In this document: one piece after another, positions 10,525 through 22,097 of the stretch
Layout: each line of letters starts with the position of its first letter
Numbering within the stretch: position 1 is the first letter of the stretch
Assembly (NCBI RefSeq): GCF_017591425.1
Contig: NW_024467120.1
Coordinates: forward strand, 12,428,746-12,492,745
Origin: Ochotona curzoniae
Lineage: Eukaryota; Chordata; Mammalia; Lagomorpha; Ochotonidae
DNA: 64,000 bases
Direction of reading: 5' to 3'
Notes under the pieces: generated by a model
Database searches by the model: none
What the model was told of the DNA's origin: nothing
The model's input: only the letters and a program-made list of their open reading frames with translations
Made by a program: the position numbers and the translations under genes

Positions 10525-10855
10525 CTTAAATATTTAGTATTTTTTATTGGAAAGTCAGATATACAGACAGGAGAGGAGACAGAGAGAAGATCTTCTGCCC
10601 ATTGATTCACTCTTCAAGTGGCTGCAACAGTTTGAGCTGAGCCAATCCGAAGCCAGTAGCCAGGAGCTTCTTTGGGGTCTCCCATGTGGGTTTAAGGTCC
10701 CAAGTTTTTGGGCCATCCTTGACTGCTTTCCCAGGCCACAGGCAGGGAGCTGGATGGGAAGCAACACCACTGGGACATGAACTGGTGCCCATATGGGATC
10801 CTGGTGTGTTCAAGTTGAGGACTTTAGCTGCTAGGCTACGGAACCATGCCCCTTT
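10525..10855 (-). repeat. CSINE, minus orientation
   Basis: 'TTTTTATTGGAAAGTCAGATATACAG' near 10539, 'CCAGGCCACAGGCAGGGAGCTGGATGGG' near 10733, head ending 'GAACCATGCCCC' near 10853. Confidence 0.92.
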
Positions 10856-10864
10856 CCTTCTATT

Positions 10865-11185
10865 TTAAAGATTTATTTTATTTACCAACAGACAGAATTA
10901 CAGAGAGAAGCAGAAAGCAAGAAGAGAGAAAGATATATTTTGCATCTGCTGGTTTGCTCCCCAAATGGCTGCAAGTGATTGGAAATACAGTTGTCTGAAG
11001 TCAGGATCTCAGAACTTCTTCTGGGTCTCTGATGTGACTGCAAGGGGCAATGCGCTTGGGCCATTCTCTGCTGCCCTCCTGGGCACATCAGCAAGGAGCT
11101 GGATCAGAAGTGCATCAGCTGAGACCCAACTGGGCCAGAGAAAGGATGCTGGTACTGCAGGGGGTGGCTTCACTTACTGTGCCAT
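10865..11185 (-). repeat. Older CSINE, minus orientation
   Basis: It abuts the preceding SINE. More diverged: 'GACAGAATTACAGAGAGAAG', 'GGGCACATCAGCAAGGAGCTGGATC', head ending 'CTGTGCCA'. Confidence 0.8.
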
Positions 11186-11379
11186 TTTCTTTATTTTTCA
11201 TCCAGCAATAGGCATCTAGGTTTCATACATATCTTAGCTATTATGAATTGAGTTGAAAGTACATGGACATGGATTAATAGGTGATTAATTAGCACATTTC
11301 AGCCATTATTTCTGGACTTTAATATAATGAACATCCCCCTCTTTATTCTTCCTGGTTTTCTACTTTCTAAATGGACACA

Positions 11380-11690
11380 CTCAACCTTCCTTATGTGAGG
11401 CTTCTACATCCATGGATTCAAGTGACAGTCGATTTTTGGAAACCTTGCATCTACAATGAATATTGGCAAGACAGGACAGCACAAGCATTCCTGGTACATT
11501 TATGTTGTATTAGGTTTTTCAAATAGTCTAGAGAGATAACAGAATTTTCAGGAAGACCTGCACTGGTTATACACATATTCTGCACAGGTTATAACTGGAA
11601 GACCTGCACATTGCAGGGACTGACTCAAGCATCTTCAGATTGGATCTCTCCAGGGTCCTCCATGGATACTGAGACATTGCTGTACTTCTG
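11380..11690. mobile_element. MER2-like (Tigger group) DNA-transposon relic
   Basis: 'CATCCATGGATTCAAG', 'GTATTAGGTTTTTCAAATAGTCTAGAGAGATAA' and 'GGGACTGACTCAAGCATCTTCAGATT' resemble diverged segments of the non-autonomous MER2/Tigger family, whose ends carry the 'CCGTGGATTCAACCAACC' theme. No transposase is seen. Confidence 0.55.
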
Positions 11691-11786
11691 TGTACCTCAG
11701 AGGTGTGTGCTGAAGAATCTAAGTCATAATGACTGTGAAAGTAAAACTCTATTATCTTGTTTGTTACCTAAGCCTTGTGTGTGTTC

Positions 11787-12100
11787 TTAAAGATTTCATT
11801 TATTATTATTATTATCATTATTGAAAAGGCATTTACAGAGAGGAGGAGAGACAGAAAGATCTTCCATCTGCTGGTTCACTCCCCAAGTGGCTGCCATTAT
11901 TGGAGTTGAGCCAATCCTAAGCCAGGAGTCAGGAGCCTGCTCCAGGTCTCCCATTTGGGTGCAGGTCCCAAGGTTCTGGAACATCCCCTATGCTTTTTTA
12001 GGCCCCAATCAGGGAGCTGGATGGGAAGGAGGCAGCCAGGACATGAGCCAGTGCCCATATGGGATCCTGGTGCATGCAAGGAGCCACCGTGCTGGACCCC
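11787..12100 (-). repeat. CSINE, minus orientation
   Basis: Tail with an ATT microsatellite (11800-11823), 'GGCCCCAATCAGGGAGCTGGATGGG' near 12001, head ending 'GTGCTGGACCCC' near 12100. Confidence 0.92.
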
Positions 12101-12227
12101 TATGTGTTTTATCATTTGTAAATACTAGGTGATTCAATATTTGTGATGTTAACCAAAATGAAGGTGCTGCTCCCATTTATTATCTGATGAGCACCTACCA
12201 CAATCTTCAGAACATTGTTTTTTTTCT

Positions 12228-12572
12228 TGATTTATTAATTTTTTAAAAATTTATTTTCTTTTTATTGGAAAGTCAGAAATACAGAGAGGAAGATCTTTCA
12301 TGTACTGATTCATTTCCCAAGTGGCCGCAATGGTTGGAGCTGAGCCAATTGGAAGCCAGGAGCCAGGAACTTCTTCTAGGTCTCCCACATAGGTGCATGG
12401 TCTCAAGGCTTTGGGCTGTCCTTGACTGCTTTCCCAGGCCACAGGCAGGGAGCTGGATGGGATGTGGGGCTTAAAACTAGAGGCCATATATGATCCCAGC
12501 GTGTGCTGGACTTTAGCTACTAGGCTACTGTACTAGACCTGATTTATTTATTTTTATTGGAAAGGCAGATTT
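12228..12572 (-). repeat. CSINE, minus orientation, plus a second SINE tail
   Basis: Full copy at 12228-12541 ('CCAGGCCACAGGCAGGGAGCTGGATGGG' near 12435). It is followed by a second tail stub, 'ATTTATTTATTTTTATTGGAAAGGCAG' (12542-12570), which breaks off into the GC-rich repeat. Confidence 0.88.
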
Positions 12573-13520
12573 TAGCTTTCACTGATGGGTGCTACACTCT
12601 AGCCCTGTCTGACCCTCTCCTAGGCCTGGCCCTTCATGTGAATTGTCAGGTGTTTCAGCCAAGCCCAGCCTAGCCCACATCCATTCTATCATTTGTGATG
12701 GCCAGCAAGTGATGGAGCCTAGCATTTTCTGTCCTGCTCACAGACCTAAACCACATGCATGCTGACAGGTGCTGCAGCCTTGCCCAACCTATTCTGTGCC
12801 CAGCCATGCCTCTCATATTCTCCACTGGTAGCTTCATTCCTGGCAGGGGAGTTCCTAAAGTTAAGGCTGACTCACTTGTCACCACCAATAGTTCTCCACG
12901 TAATCTGGTGGGTACTGTAGATGCATAGAGCAAAACCTACAAGTCTCTTACCAAATCTTCCTCTAGATCTCGTTCTCTCATTTTCTGGAAAATGTTTGGC
13001 CCAACTTGATGTAGCCACCCTTTGCTCCGAAGCTTGTGGGAGAGTATTGCACTCTACCCCAAACAGGCATGCACCATAATGCCAGCTTTTGTGTGTGCCA
13101 GAATATGTCAGATGACACTATTTAGCCCAGCCCAGGTCTCTCATAAGGGCAGTGCCCTGTTCTGACTAAGACATGCCCTCTGGTTTCCCCTCTGAAAACC
13201 ACTGAGTCTCAGCTCTCCTGCCTACCTGTGAGTACAGTGGCCTGGTTATTGGAACACCAAGGCCATTTCTCTCCTGTCAAACCTATCTTCAGCAGCTTCC
13301 ACTCAACACATCCTTAGACCCCCTTCCCAGGGCAATCTGCAATTCCCCCATTTGGGGGCCAGAGTGGTGTGTCCTGGTATTTCTTGACTTCCCAACATGT
13401 CTTTGAAAACAAGAAACAGAATAAAAAAGGCAACTATGCTGACACACTGTCATTAACCATGCCCAGAATGCCCTCCAGCTAATGACTGCTTTTCTCCCAG
13501 CCATGAAACTGTCTAGGTAC
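12573..13520. repeat. GC-rich dispersed repeat with degenerate tandem units (copy 2)
   Basis: It matches positions 1-660 in the same order: a C-rich, loosely tandem part (12573-13130), then the tail at 13160-13480 ('ACATGCCCTCTGGTTTCCCC', 'GGCAACTATGCTGACACA', 'CCCAGAATGCCCTCCAGC'). The shared tail shows that this is a dispersed element and not simply a local satellite. Confidence 0.6.
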
Positions 13521-14570
13521 AAGACGACCTAGGCAGTTGCCTAGAGCTGGGAAAAAGAGCATTTTAAAATCAAAGTGTAGTAAAAACATGGCATTAAGTT
13601 AACCATAACTCGTTACTCTGACTTCACTTAATTTTATTGAAAAAAATTCTTATTTTCCTCATTGTTCTAGATTGGTGAAAAATATAGGCTTGTTGTGGAC
13701 TGACATTGGACACTTAGGGCATTTACCTAAAAGGTCTGAGAATTCAGTATCTAACTTTTTTTAGATATCAATTGGGAAGACAGTGAAATGACTTACAACA
13801 TTTGAAAGTATATTAATTTTCTACTTAGAGACATACAGTATTTCCCTACTTCAATGAAGTTCTCAAACTTCAGCCCAATTTGAACTGAAATGCTGAGTAA
13901 ATCCTCATGTTGATGGCTCAATGGTTCAGGAGAGTCTCCAATAATCAAGGCTTTGAATAAATTGCCAGGTGATGGTAATTCTGGCTCAGGACTGCACTGT
14001 CTTTCATGAGAATGTTCTGTCTTATTATAAGCCACATAAGATAAGAATTAAGAACGGAGAGATGGTAGAATACAGCAACTTCTCTTGGAATAGCTTTGCA
14101 GGTACTGTTCTGTTATGGGAGTGCTCTTCTGAGACATTGCTGTATACCTTTTGTTTCACTGTTACATATTTCTTAGGGCTTTGATCTTGTTTGCATGCTC
14201 ATTATTCCTCAATCTCCACATTTGCATTCCAGTAAACAGGAAGAGGAGCCAGGAAGGTGAGAGCAGGTGGCTTCACAGTTGAGAAGAGGACCCAGGAGGT
14301 TACACACCATTCCTCTGCCATTGTGTCGGTGGAGGCCATGTTAGCAAATGTTTACAGCAGGGTGGCCATAAGTCCAGTCAACATTTGAGACAGACTGCAC
14401 TATGCATGGATAGATATTAGTCTCCACCAGAGAGGTTGTGATAGCAACACCATGCAACTGAATGACATTTATCTTCAAAGAGAAAAGTCTGGCAACAAGG
14501 CAGTGTTCTGTATAATTCCACATGAAAATACCTGACTGTTTTGTTTAAGAGTTTTTCCAGGTCACTTTTT
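13521..14570. other. Intergenic, nothing recognised
   Basis: No gene, SINE or clear repeat. The reading frames at 13793-14035 (minus) and 13969-14184 (plus) lack any recognisable domain and are not supported by context. Confidence 0.4.
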
Positions 14571-14572
14571 TT

Positions 14573-14920
14573 TCAAGTTTATTTATTTATTTATTTATTG
14601 GAAAGGCAGATATACAGAGAGGAGGAGAGACAGAGAGGAAGATCTTCCATCCAATGGATCTTCCGTTCAATGGTTCACTACCCAAGCAGCCGCAATGGCT
14701 GGAGCTGAGTCAATCCAAAGCCAGGAGCCAGGAACCTCTTCTGGGTCTGCCATTTGTGTACAGGGTCCCAAAACTTTGTGCAATGCTCAATTGCTTTCCC
14801 AGGCCTCAGGCAGGGAGTTGGATTGGAATTGAGGCCTACTGGTTTGGAACCGGTGCCCATACGGGATCCTGGTGTGTTCAAGGCGAGGACCTATCCTTCA
14901 CACTATCTACCCGGGGCCCT
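14573..14920 (-). repeat. CSINE, minus orientation
   Basis: Tail '(ATTT)n ATTGGAAAGGCAGATATACAGAG' at 14580. The 'GGATCTTCCATCC' zone is locally duplicated ('CATCCAATGGATCTTCCGTTCAATGG'). The head ends 'CCCGGGGCCC' near 14920. Confidence 0.93.
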
Positions 14921-15297
14921 CCAGGTCCTTTTACTGTATTTACTAGATTTTACACTTATGTAAATATACCTGAAAAAGTTAATTGAAGATAACCATTATC
15001 TTCTGACTTCTATGGATTTTTGAGGTTTCTACATGTATGAATTTGTGGTCTCTGATTAGTGTTAAAGTTTTCAAATCTATGAGTGTGTTTTATTCATACA
15101 TATGTATTGGTATCATGTTTTCATTTCCTATTACTTAAATACAAAATTAGAAACAATGCCTGGTCAAATTTTGAAAGTTAAAGAAACAGCAAATGATCTG
15201 TCAGTAAGAACTCTGACAAAAGCTTCTGGTGATAAAGGGTAGTAGTTTTTTTAGCTCTCCTTAGTCTAATTCATTTCAGCATGTAACAGGACTTTGC

Positions 15298-16230
15298 TTA
15301 ACATTTTTTAATCCACAATAATCTCCTTACTGCACTTTTTACATCTTTGTTCCTTAGAGTGTAAATCAGAGGGTTTAAGCTGGGAGTGACAATTGTGTAA
15401 AAGAGAGTAAGAAATTTTCCTTCGTTTTGAGATGTTGTGTGCTGTGGTTTCATGTACATGTAGATGGCTGTTCCATAGAAGATAGTCACTACTGTGAGGT
15501 GGGAGCCACATGTGTTGAGGATCTTCTGCCACTTTGCTGTTGACTTGATCTTCATTACAGCTTGGGTGATGACTCCATATGAGAGGAGAATTAGCGATAG
15601 AGGGACCAGAAGAAATATCACTCCAAGAGCAAAGACAACAATCTCAATCACCTTTGAATAAACACAAGCCATCTTGATCAAGGCTGGCATCTCACAGAAA
15701 AAATTGTCCACTGCTCGGTGCCCACATCTTGGCAACTTTAAAGTCAAGGAACAAAGAATCAGTGCACTGCCCAGACCACCCAGCCAGGTAGTCAGCACCA
15801 TCCTGTGGCAGAGCTGAGGGTGCATGATGACTGTGTAGTGAAGGGGTTGGCAGACAGCGGCGTAGCGGTCATAGGCCATCACAGCCAAGAGAAGGCATTC
15901 TGTGGCTCCCAGGTCAAGGGCAAAGAAGAACTGGAGCACACAGCCTCCGTAGGTGATGGATTTCCTTGGTCCCCACAGATTGACTAGCATCTGGGGGATG
16001 ATGCTGGTTGTATAACAGAGGTCCAGAAAAGAGAGGTTGGATAAGAAGAAATACATGGGCGTGTGGAGCTGGGGGTCCAGGTATGAGACAAGGATGATGG
16101 TTGTGTTTCCTACCAGAGCCACAATGTAGAAGATGAAGACAATGGCAGAGATGATGGGTTCTAGTTGTGGTCGATCAGAAAAACCCAGCAGGATGAAGTC
16201 TGTGTCGGCACTCCCATTGTTTGTTTCCAT
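15298..16230 (-). CDS. Olfactory receptor, family 2 (copy A)
   Basis: An intact 310-residue odorant receptor with seven predicted membrane helices. Motifs in order: N-terminal glycosylation site (NNGS, residues 3-6), FILLGFSDRP, GN in TM1, LHTPMYFFLSNLSFLD in TM2, MAYDRYAAVCQPLHY at the end of TM3, cysteines in the second extracellular loop, ILNTCGSHLTVV in TM6, and PSLNPLIYTLRNKDVKSAV in TM7/C-tail. The start METNN fits the family length and lies eight bases after a strong splice acceptor; the upstream in-frame ATG at 16296 reads through the intron end. WGPRKSITYGGC and related phrases place it in OR family 2, near the OR2W/OR2J/OR2B group; I cannot fix the subfamily. Nearly identical to 31573-32520 over the middle 630 bases. 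Odorant unknown. Confidence 0.92.
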   Translation of the reverse strand: METNNGSADTDFILLGFSDRPQLEPIISAIVFIFYIVALVGNTTIILVSYLDPQLHTPMYFFLSNLSFLDLCYTTSIIPQMLVNLWGPRKSITYGGCVLQFFFALDLGATECLLLAVMAYDRYAAVCQPLHYTVIMHPQLCHRMVLTTWLGGLGSALILCSLTLKLPRCGHRAVDNFFCEMPALIKMACVYSKVIEIVVFALGVIFLLVPLSLILLSYGVITQAVMKIKSTAKWQKILNTCGSHLTVVTIFYGTAIYMYMKPQHTTSQNEGKFLTLFYTIVTPSLNPLIYTLRNKDVKSAVRRLLWIKKC

Positions 16231-16237
16231 TGATCTT

Positions 16238-16262
16238 TCTGAAATCAAAATAAATGTCAGCC
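16238..16262 (-). promoter_or_regulatory. Predicted 3' splice site of OR copy A
   Basis: The coding strand reads 'TTTATTTTGATTTCAG' and then eight bases to the ATG, with AG at 16239-16240. The tract is short but good. It supports METNN as the start codon and an upstream non-coding exon. Confidence 0.7.
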
Positions 16263-16299
16263 CTGGGTAGGAATCGAAATGTCTGAACTGTGTCATGAG

Positions 16300-17260
16300 A
16301 ATACATTAGCTATTTTGACTCTCTGCTTTCCACATTTGGGACATCTGATAGTATTACCCTCTGTTAATACAATGTTTTCATATTTGATTGTATCTAAATG
16401 ACTCTATCAGTAGCAGACTAAACCCAGTAACACTGAGTTACAATCATGGAAAAGGGTAAAATGTTATGTCACCACAAATGGTTCTACATGGTTTAATTAA
16501 GCAATAAAGGCATAAAGTTAATTATTACATTTTAAAATGGGCAGATACTTCAAGGGGTTAGTTTTTCTTAAAATTATGACCTACACGTCACTGATTATGA
16601 GAAATTCTTGTTTAGCCACCAAAGTGTTGAAGTTGACAAAGTTAAAAGAAATATTTTTTGACTAAGCTCAACAATTTTTTACAGAATTGCTTTCTGTATT
16701 TATATTCAAATGTCCACATTCTAACGTTTAGAATCATAATCATGACTGACACCAACTTCTGCTTTTCAGTCACTTCACATTGAGTGCATCTGTTTTATCA
16801 GCTTTGGTGATCCTTATGTCCCTCCCTGTCTTACTATGGGTGTGTTTTCCTCTCCTTATCTGCATTTGTGTTTGCTTACATCTACAGAAGCTATATGTTC
16901 TAAAAATGTCCTTAACGACTGACAATTACATCATTTAAGTGGCCCCACTGATTTGATGGAAAGTTGGAAATTGAACAGCCATTTCACAACCATTTGGTAA
17001 AACACATATGCAGTGACATTCGGTGTCAGCTTCTGTTCAGCTGGTCATTCAGTGGAATTAGCCAGGCAGTTATTCCAACAACAAACCATCATTAGACAAC
17101 TGGCAAGTTGAATTTCCCCAGGGAAATTTACCAATTATGTGAATAGTGCTTCTGAGTGCTTTGGAATCCTTTAATGTGAAAACATCACTTCACTACAAAC
17201 CTGAAGGAATAAAGACAAAGAATAAATCTTTAACAACTTCACTATTTATGATACTGTATC
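16300..17260. repeat. OR 5' flank, diverged duplicate of 32540-36070
   Basis: Segments such as 17030-17240 ('GGTCATTCAGTGGAATTA', 'GTGCTTTGGAATCC') match 35870-36060 in order, so the flank was duplicated with the gene. No gene is seen here beyond the possible first exon of the OR. Confidence 0.55.
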
Positions 17261-17539
17261 ATATTAATGGATGGAGTATTTTTTGACTGACTCATGTTTT
17301 TGCCAGAAAATTCTTGAACACAACATTATACTTATTTTGTCTTTGGGTCATGGAATAAAATTTTATTTGTTGCATTTATAATGTAAATAAAATGAAGACA
17401 TATTATCTTGAGTATGTAATTGTTACAAGCACTTCTCATTATGGAAATATAATTTTAGTTACTGGATGCCTCATTTTTACATAGTAGTAAGTTGGGCAAG
17501 TCAAGAACAGTGCTTGAGTCATTGTTCCAAAATGCCTAG

Positions 17540-17720
17540 CATCTAGGCATCACTCCACTGCTAAAAGGCTATGTGTTCTTGGGCAATTATTTGACCTGTT
17601 TGAGTTCTATATTCTTTATATGCAGAGTATGTGTAATTGTATTGCCTTCTTCAAAGTGAGGTTGTGAGCATTAGCTCTTATGAGAGCACTTGGAACAGAG
17701 CTTGGTCAGATTCAATTAAA
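17540..17720 (+). repeat. MIR relic
   Basis: 'TGTGTTCTTGGGCAATTATTTGACCTGTTTGAG' and '...GTGAGGTTGTGAGCATTA...GAGCACTTGGAACAGAGC' follow the MIR core in order. Confidence 0.7.
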
Positions 17721-18880
17721 AAAGCAACAAATTTATATCCTCTTAACCTCAACTCATCATTATTATGTCTGTATATTATTTTCTTCTTTATTACACAGGA
17801 GATTTTGCCAGATCATTTAGCAGTAAACCAGTATGAAAGTTTTTGCGTTATTATAGAATATTGTGTCATACTTCTGCACATCTTGTGGTGACACATCTCA
17901 GGGGCAGGAGAGAGCTTCAGAGCATGGAACACTTGGCATGCAAGTGCACTCGCCTCCTTTGGCTGCTTCATGTTTGGACAGTTAAAAATTGAAAGACATG
18001 ATTTTGAAAGTTAAACATACACCAGATGATAAAAATTAGTATTTGTGCCATGCAGAGGAGATTCTTCTAGAGAAGAAAGTCTTTCTACTTCAGTATGAAA
18101 GTCAGTTACACAGGAAGTGGTTTCCTTTCTGTAATCAGTGACTCTTACCTGCTTGTATCAAGTGCTGTGATGCCTCCTTGTGAGATCCTGGAATGTGCCT
18201 GTTTTCTTTATTCTGAACTTAGAATAGACAAAATCAGTTCATAGTGGCTTAACTAAAAAGCCCGTTGTTTTAGTGTAAAATAAAAAATAGATCCAAAAAA
18301 GTCAAAAGTTTATGAAGTTTATCTGAGTATTCTTATAACTATCAGTCAAAAACAAACAAACAAACAAACAAACAAACAAAACCAACCATAAGAACATTGT
18401 CAACTGCTTTAGGACTTTTCTTTTGTCTCATTCCAATCACAACTCTTCCCGTCCTCTGTCCTGATGTGTCCCCTGTCCTGATGTGTATGGTAACTACCTT
18501 GCATTCTAGCACAGTGATGTCTCAAATGTGTGTTTAACTGATTAAAAACACCTTTATTATTGTCATCCTTATTGACTTTACTGTACGTACTTGTTAGCTA
18601 CAATACGATGACTTAGTACATCTATACAAAGTGTGGTGATCAATCAAGGGTTATATGAGTTATAGTCACCAATTGTGATAGAACACAGTAGAGCTTATTC
18701 CCTCTATTGAAATGTGTCTTGGTACTTGTTCTCCAATATTCCTTACCTCTCCGTCCTCTATTCTTTCCAGATTCTACTAATCATACTTCTATAATCAGAT
18801 TGAATGTTTTTGAAGTTTCCACATAGGAAAGAGAACAAATTGTGATAAACACTTTTATAAATTAGTTATAGGAAGAACAT
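17720..18880. other. Intergenic, low content
   Basis: No gene found. It holds an (AAAC)n run at 18352-18380 and otherwise unclassified AT-rich sequence. Confidence 0.4.
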
Positions 18881-19761
18881 AACTTAAAAAGTCTATGTAT
18901 AACAAACTTACAGTTGACAACATTCCAAAAGGGGAAAAGCTAAGCCCTTCTCATCAATCTGGAACTCTTACTAGAGCAGTTAGGCAAAAGGAGGAAAAAA
19001 TATCATGTGCCACTGAAGCTCCAAAAGGAAGAAATAAAAGGCAGCTTGATAGGAAGGCTGGAAGTCAAATGGACTCTGCGATTGGTAGGATTATGTAAAC
19101 AGAAAATCCTCAAGACTCTAAAAGACAGTTAAAACTTGACAAATGAATGAGTGCAGGATACAAAATTAATACAAAGAGCAGCAATATTTTTATACACTAA
19201 TAATGAAGTGACTGAGAAAGAAATCCTGAAAGTGATTTCACTGTTCAAGCTGTCAAAGGAAGACCTAGAAATAAATTTAGCCAAGAAGTGAAAGATTTCT
19301 ATAATAAAAATTACAAAACACTGATGAAGGAAATGAAAGAAGGCATATAAAGGTATAAGGCCCTCACATTCATGACTTGGAAGAATTAGAATTAATATCT
19401 TTATAATTTTTATATTGCAAATATATATGTATATAAATATAATTCCCATCCAAATACCAATGACACTCTTTACAGAACTGGAAAAAAAAATCCTAAAACC
19501 ATGAAAACACAGAAGGCCTCAGAGATATCTAGGGCAAAATATGAAAGTTGGAGGCATCACGACATCAGATCTCAACATGTGCTACACTGCTATCGTGACT
19601 GAAGCAGTATCGTACGACACAGAGATCAATGCAACAGATGAGAGATGCCGGGAATAATCAGTGCACCCCGTCAACGATTCTCAACAAAGATGTCGAAAAC
19701 CTGTATTGCAGAAAGGCAAGCTCCCTTCTCATATATAGAAAAGTGAGTTCAAAATGGATCA

Positions 19762-20055
19762 GAGCAGGTATAGTAACGTGGTATAGGTGTTAAGCTACCA
19801 CCTGGGATGCCTAGTTCCAGTGAAAGCTACTCCTGGTCTGTTCCAGTTCTGTGCTAATGAATTTTGAAGCAGCTGAAGTACTCGAGTTCCTGCCACCCAC
19901 ATGGGAGTTTTGGCTGGCGTTCCTGGTTCCTAGCTTCCGCCTGGTTTAGACCCAGATGTTGCAACCATATGGGGAATGAGTCAGCTGTGAAGATTCTCTC
20001 TGTCTGTCACTGCCTCTCAAATAAATAAATATTTATAAAACAGATCATGTTACTC
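19762..20055 (+). repeat. Older CSINE, plus orientation
   Basis: 'GGTGTTAAGCTACCACCTGGGATGCCTAG', 'CCCACATGGGAGTTTTGGCTGGCGTTCCTGG' and tail 'CTCTCAAATAAATAAATATTTATAAA'. It is an older subfamily than most copies here and lies in the L1 relic. Confidence 0.8.
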
Positions 20056-20611
20056 TTTCAAGTAAATAAATAAATCTTGAAAAAAGGGCTAAAGACCTAA
20101 ACTTAAGACTTGAAACTAGGGAAAAAAACATGTAGGCAACATTGCAAAACATGAATATGAGTTATTTCTTTTGATGACTCTGAAAACACAGGTAGCAAAG
20201 CAAGAGTAGTAAGTGGGATTATGTGAAACCTGGAGATTTTTGCACAGAAAAGAATCACTGAACAGAGTTCAGAATTCAAAATAATGCCATAAAAATTCTA
20301 GTAAAATGGGTTAATGACAGAAACTTCTCAGCAAAAAAACATTCAACATATTCATAAAAATTTCTCAGTATCATGATTTGTCAGACAAATGTAAATCAGA
20401 CCCAGAGTGAGACATCATTTCAGTTGGCAAGACTGCTAGGAAAAAGACAAAAGCCAAACAAACTGGAAAACCAAAACCTCCAAAAAACTGTTGCTGGTAA
20501 AGACCTGGGGAAACAGAACTGCTATATGGTACTAGTGTAAATGGAAATTAGTACCACCATTATGGAAAGCAGGATGGAGGTCCTTACGAAACTTAAAATA
20601 AGGACAAGTAC

Positions 20612-20884
20612 CATGGCATGATTGGGGCTAACATCCAATAGGAGCAATAGTTCACCTACTTGACTGTTCGCTTCAGAGCCAGCTCCCAGCTGAAGTGCCT
20701 GCAAGTGCAGCGGATGATAGCTAGACCAAGTGTCCCTGCACCTATGCAGGATACCCTGAAAAAGCTCATGATTCCTGGCTTTGGTTTAGCTCTGGCCATT
20801 GTGGTAATCTGGGTAGGGAACCAGTGGATGGATGATCTGTTTCTTCCTCTCTTTGTTACTCTTGCAAATCAATAAATCTTTTAA
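20612..20884 (+). repeat. Older CSINE, plus orientation
   Basis: Ends in 'CTCTCTTTGTTACTCTTGCAAATCAATAAATCTTTTAAAAA', with body 'CCCTGAAAAAGCTCATGATTCCTGGCTTTGG'. Its tail meets the tail of the next SINE head-on. Confidence 0.75.
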
Positions 20885-21212
20885 AAATTATTTATTTATT
20901 TTAAATTGCAAAGTCAGATATACAGAGAGGGGGACAGACAGAGAGGAGGATCTTTCATCTGATGATTCACTCCCCAAGTGACCACAATGGCTGGGGCTGC
21001 GCTAATCCGAAGCCAGGAGCCAGGAACTTCCTCCAGGTCTCCCACACAGGTGCAGGGTCCCAAGGTTTTGGGCTGTCCTCGACTGCTTTCCCAGGACACA
21101 GGCAGGGAGCTGGATGGGAAGCGGGGTTGCCGGGATTAGAACCAGTGCCCATATGGGATCCCGGTGCATTCAAGGTGAGGACTTTAGCCTCTAGGCCAAG
21201 GCGCCTGGCATA
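20879..21212 (-). repeat. CSINE, minus orientation
   Basis: Full length: tail at 20880, 'GGACACAGGCAGGGAGCTGGATGGG' near 21094, 'CCCATATGGGATCCCGG' at 21148, head ending 'CAAGGCGCCTGGC' near 21210. Close to consensus, so fairly young. Confidence 0.95.
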
Positions 21213-21479
21213 AATCAATAAATCTTAAACAAACAAAAAACAAACAACATCAAAAAACTAGCTTAAGATTGATCTATCCAAAGGTAGATAGATCATCATG
21301 TCAAAAAGATACTTGCATTGCTAAGATAAAAATTTAACCTAGATGCACACTGCTGAGTGATTGAATAAGCAAAATTTTATATAAATACATGATGGAATAT
21401 TGTTTGGCCATAGAAAAGAATGTATGCTATCATTTTCAACAAAATGGTGGAACTCAGGACATTTTCTCATATACCATTT

Positions 21480-21998
21480 TCATTTATATTACTATTAGAA
21501 TTTATCAAAAAAAAAAAAACCAACACAGTTTAAGAGTTCTCTTCTAAGTCCAAGCAAATTGTCATTTATTTATAACATCTTACGGTTGCTTATCACCATG
21601 TTTTTCTACAATGGATGCATAATGGCTTATCAGATGTTTCAGACTAGCGATTCTAAAAGTGAACACAACAAATGTGTGACCAGAAGGAAAATCTTTGCTT
21701 TTTCCTTTTCATAAAAGTTAACTGCCAAGCTTGTGACTCAGTGTCTGATGCATTCAATATGTGAAAAAGACTTGCTCAAGAATTCTAGAAGCTGGCTCTG
21801 AGAAAGTTATCTTGAAGTTGCAAGTGAATCCTACCTCACATGCAAATTTCATTTCTTGGCAAGTAAAGGGGATGTTCCAGGAGGGATGGTCGAGACTATT
21901 TATTGAACGGTGCTGGGGAATACTACAGTACTTTTTATGCTCTTACAGCTTTTATTTCCAATTGCGTAATTGCTGCTAAGAAATCAGAAAGCAATAAT
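21480..21998. other. Intergenic, unclassified
   Basis: AT-rich sequence with a poly(A) at 21508-21520, near the end of the L1 relic. No gene seen. Confidence 0.35.
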
Positions 21999-22097
21999 GA
22001 CAACATTATTGTCTACGGCCATACCACCCTGAACGCACCTGATCTCGGAAGCTAAGCAGGGTTGGGCCTGGTTAGTACTTGGATGGGAGACAACATT
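21999..22097 (+). pseudogene. RN5S pseudogene: Retroposed 5S rRNA fragment with target-site duplication
   Basis: 22011-22090 matches the 5S rRNA gene from its 5' end ('GTCTACGGCCATACCACCCTG') through the internal promoter region ('GGAAGCTAAGCAGGGTTGGGCCTGG') to 'TTAGTACTTGGATGGGAGA'. About 11 bases are missing in the middle, where 'GATCTCG' occurs twice in normal 5S, so the loss looks like slippage between the two copies. The last third is absent. 'GACAACATT' flanks it at 21999-22007 and 22089-22097, consistent with LINE-mediated insertion. Not functional 5S RNA. Confidence 0.9.

Larger units (their letters stand above)
18885..21480 (+). mobile_element. L1 ORF2 3' relic, interrupted by SINEs
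   Basis: Decayed LINE-1 ORF2 sequence in plus orientation. In order: 'ACTAGAGCAGTTAGGCAAAAGGAG' (18970), 'AGGATACAAAATTAATAC' (19155), 'ATAAATTTAGCCAAGAAGTGAAAGATTTCTATAA' (19271), 'GAGATATCTAGGGCAAAATA' (19521), 'GTGAGACATCATTTCAGTTGGCAAGAC' (20407) and 'GATGGAATATTGTTTGGCCATAGAAAAG' (21390). Three SINEs (19762-20055, 20612-20884, 20879-21212) split it. Many stops and indels; inactive. Confidence 0.8.

Noticed and set aside
21999..22097. Functional 5S rRNA gene
   Set aside because: It lacks the 3' third and part of the internal control region, and is bracketed by retroposition repeats.
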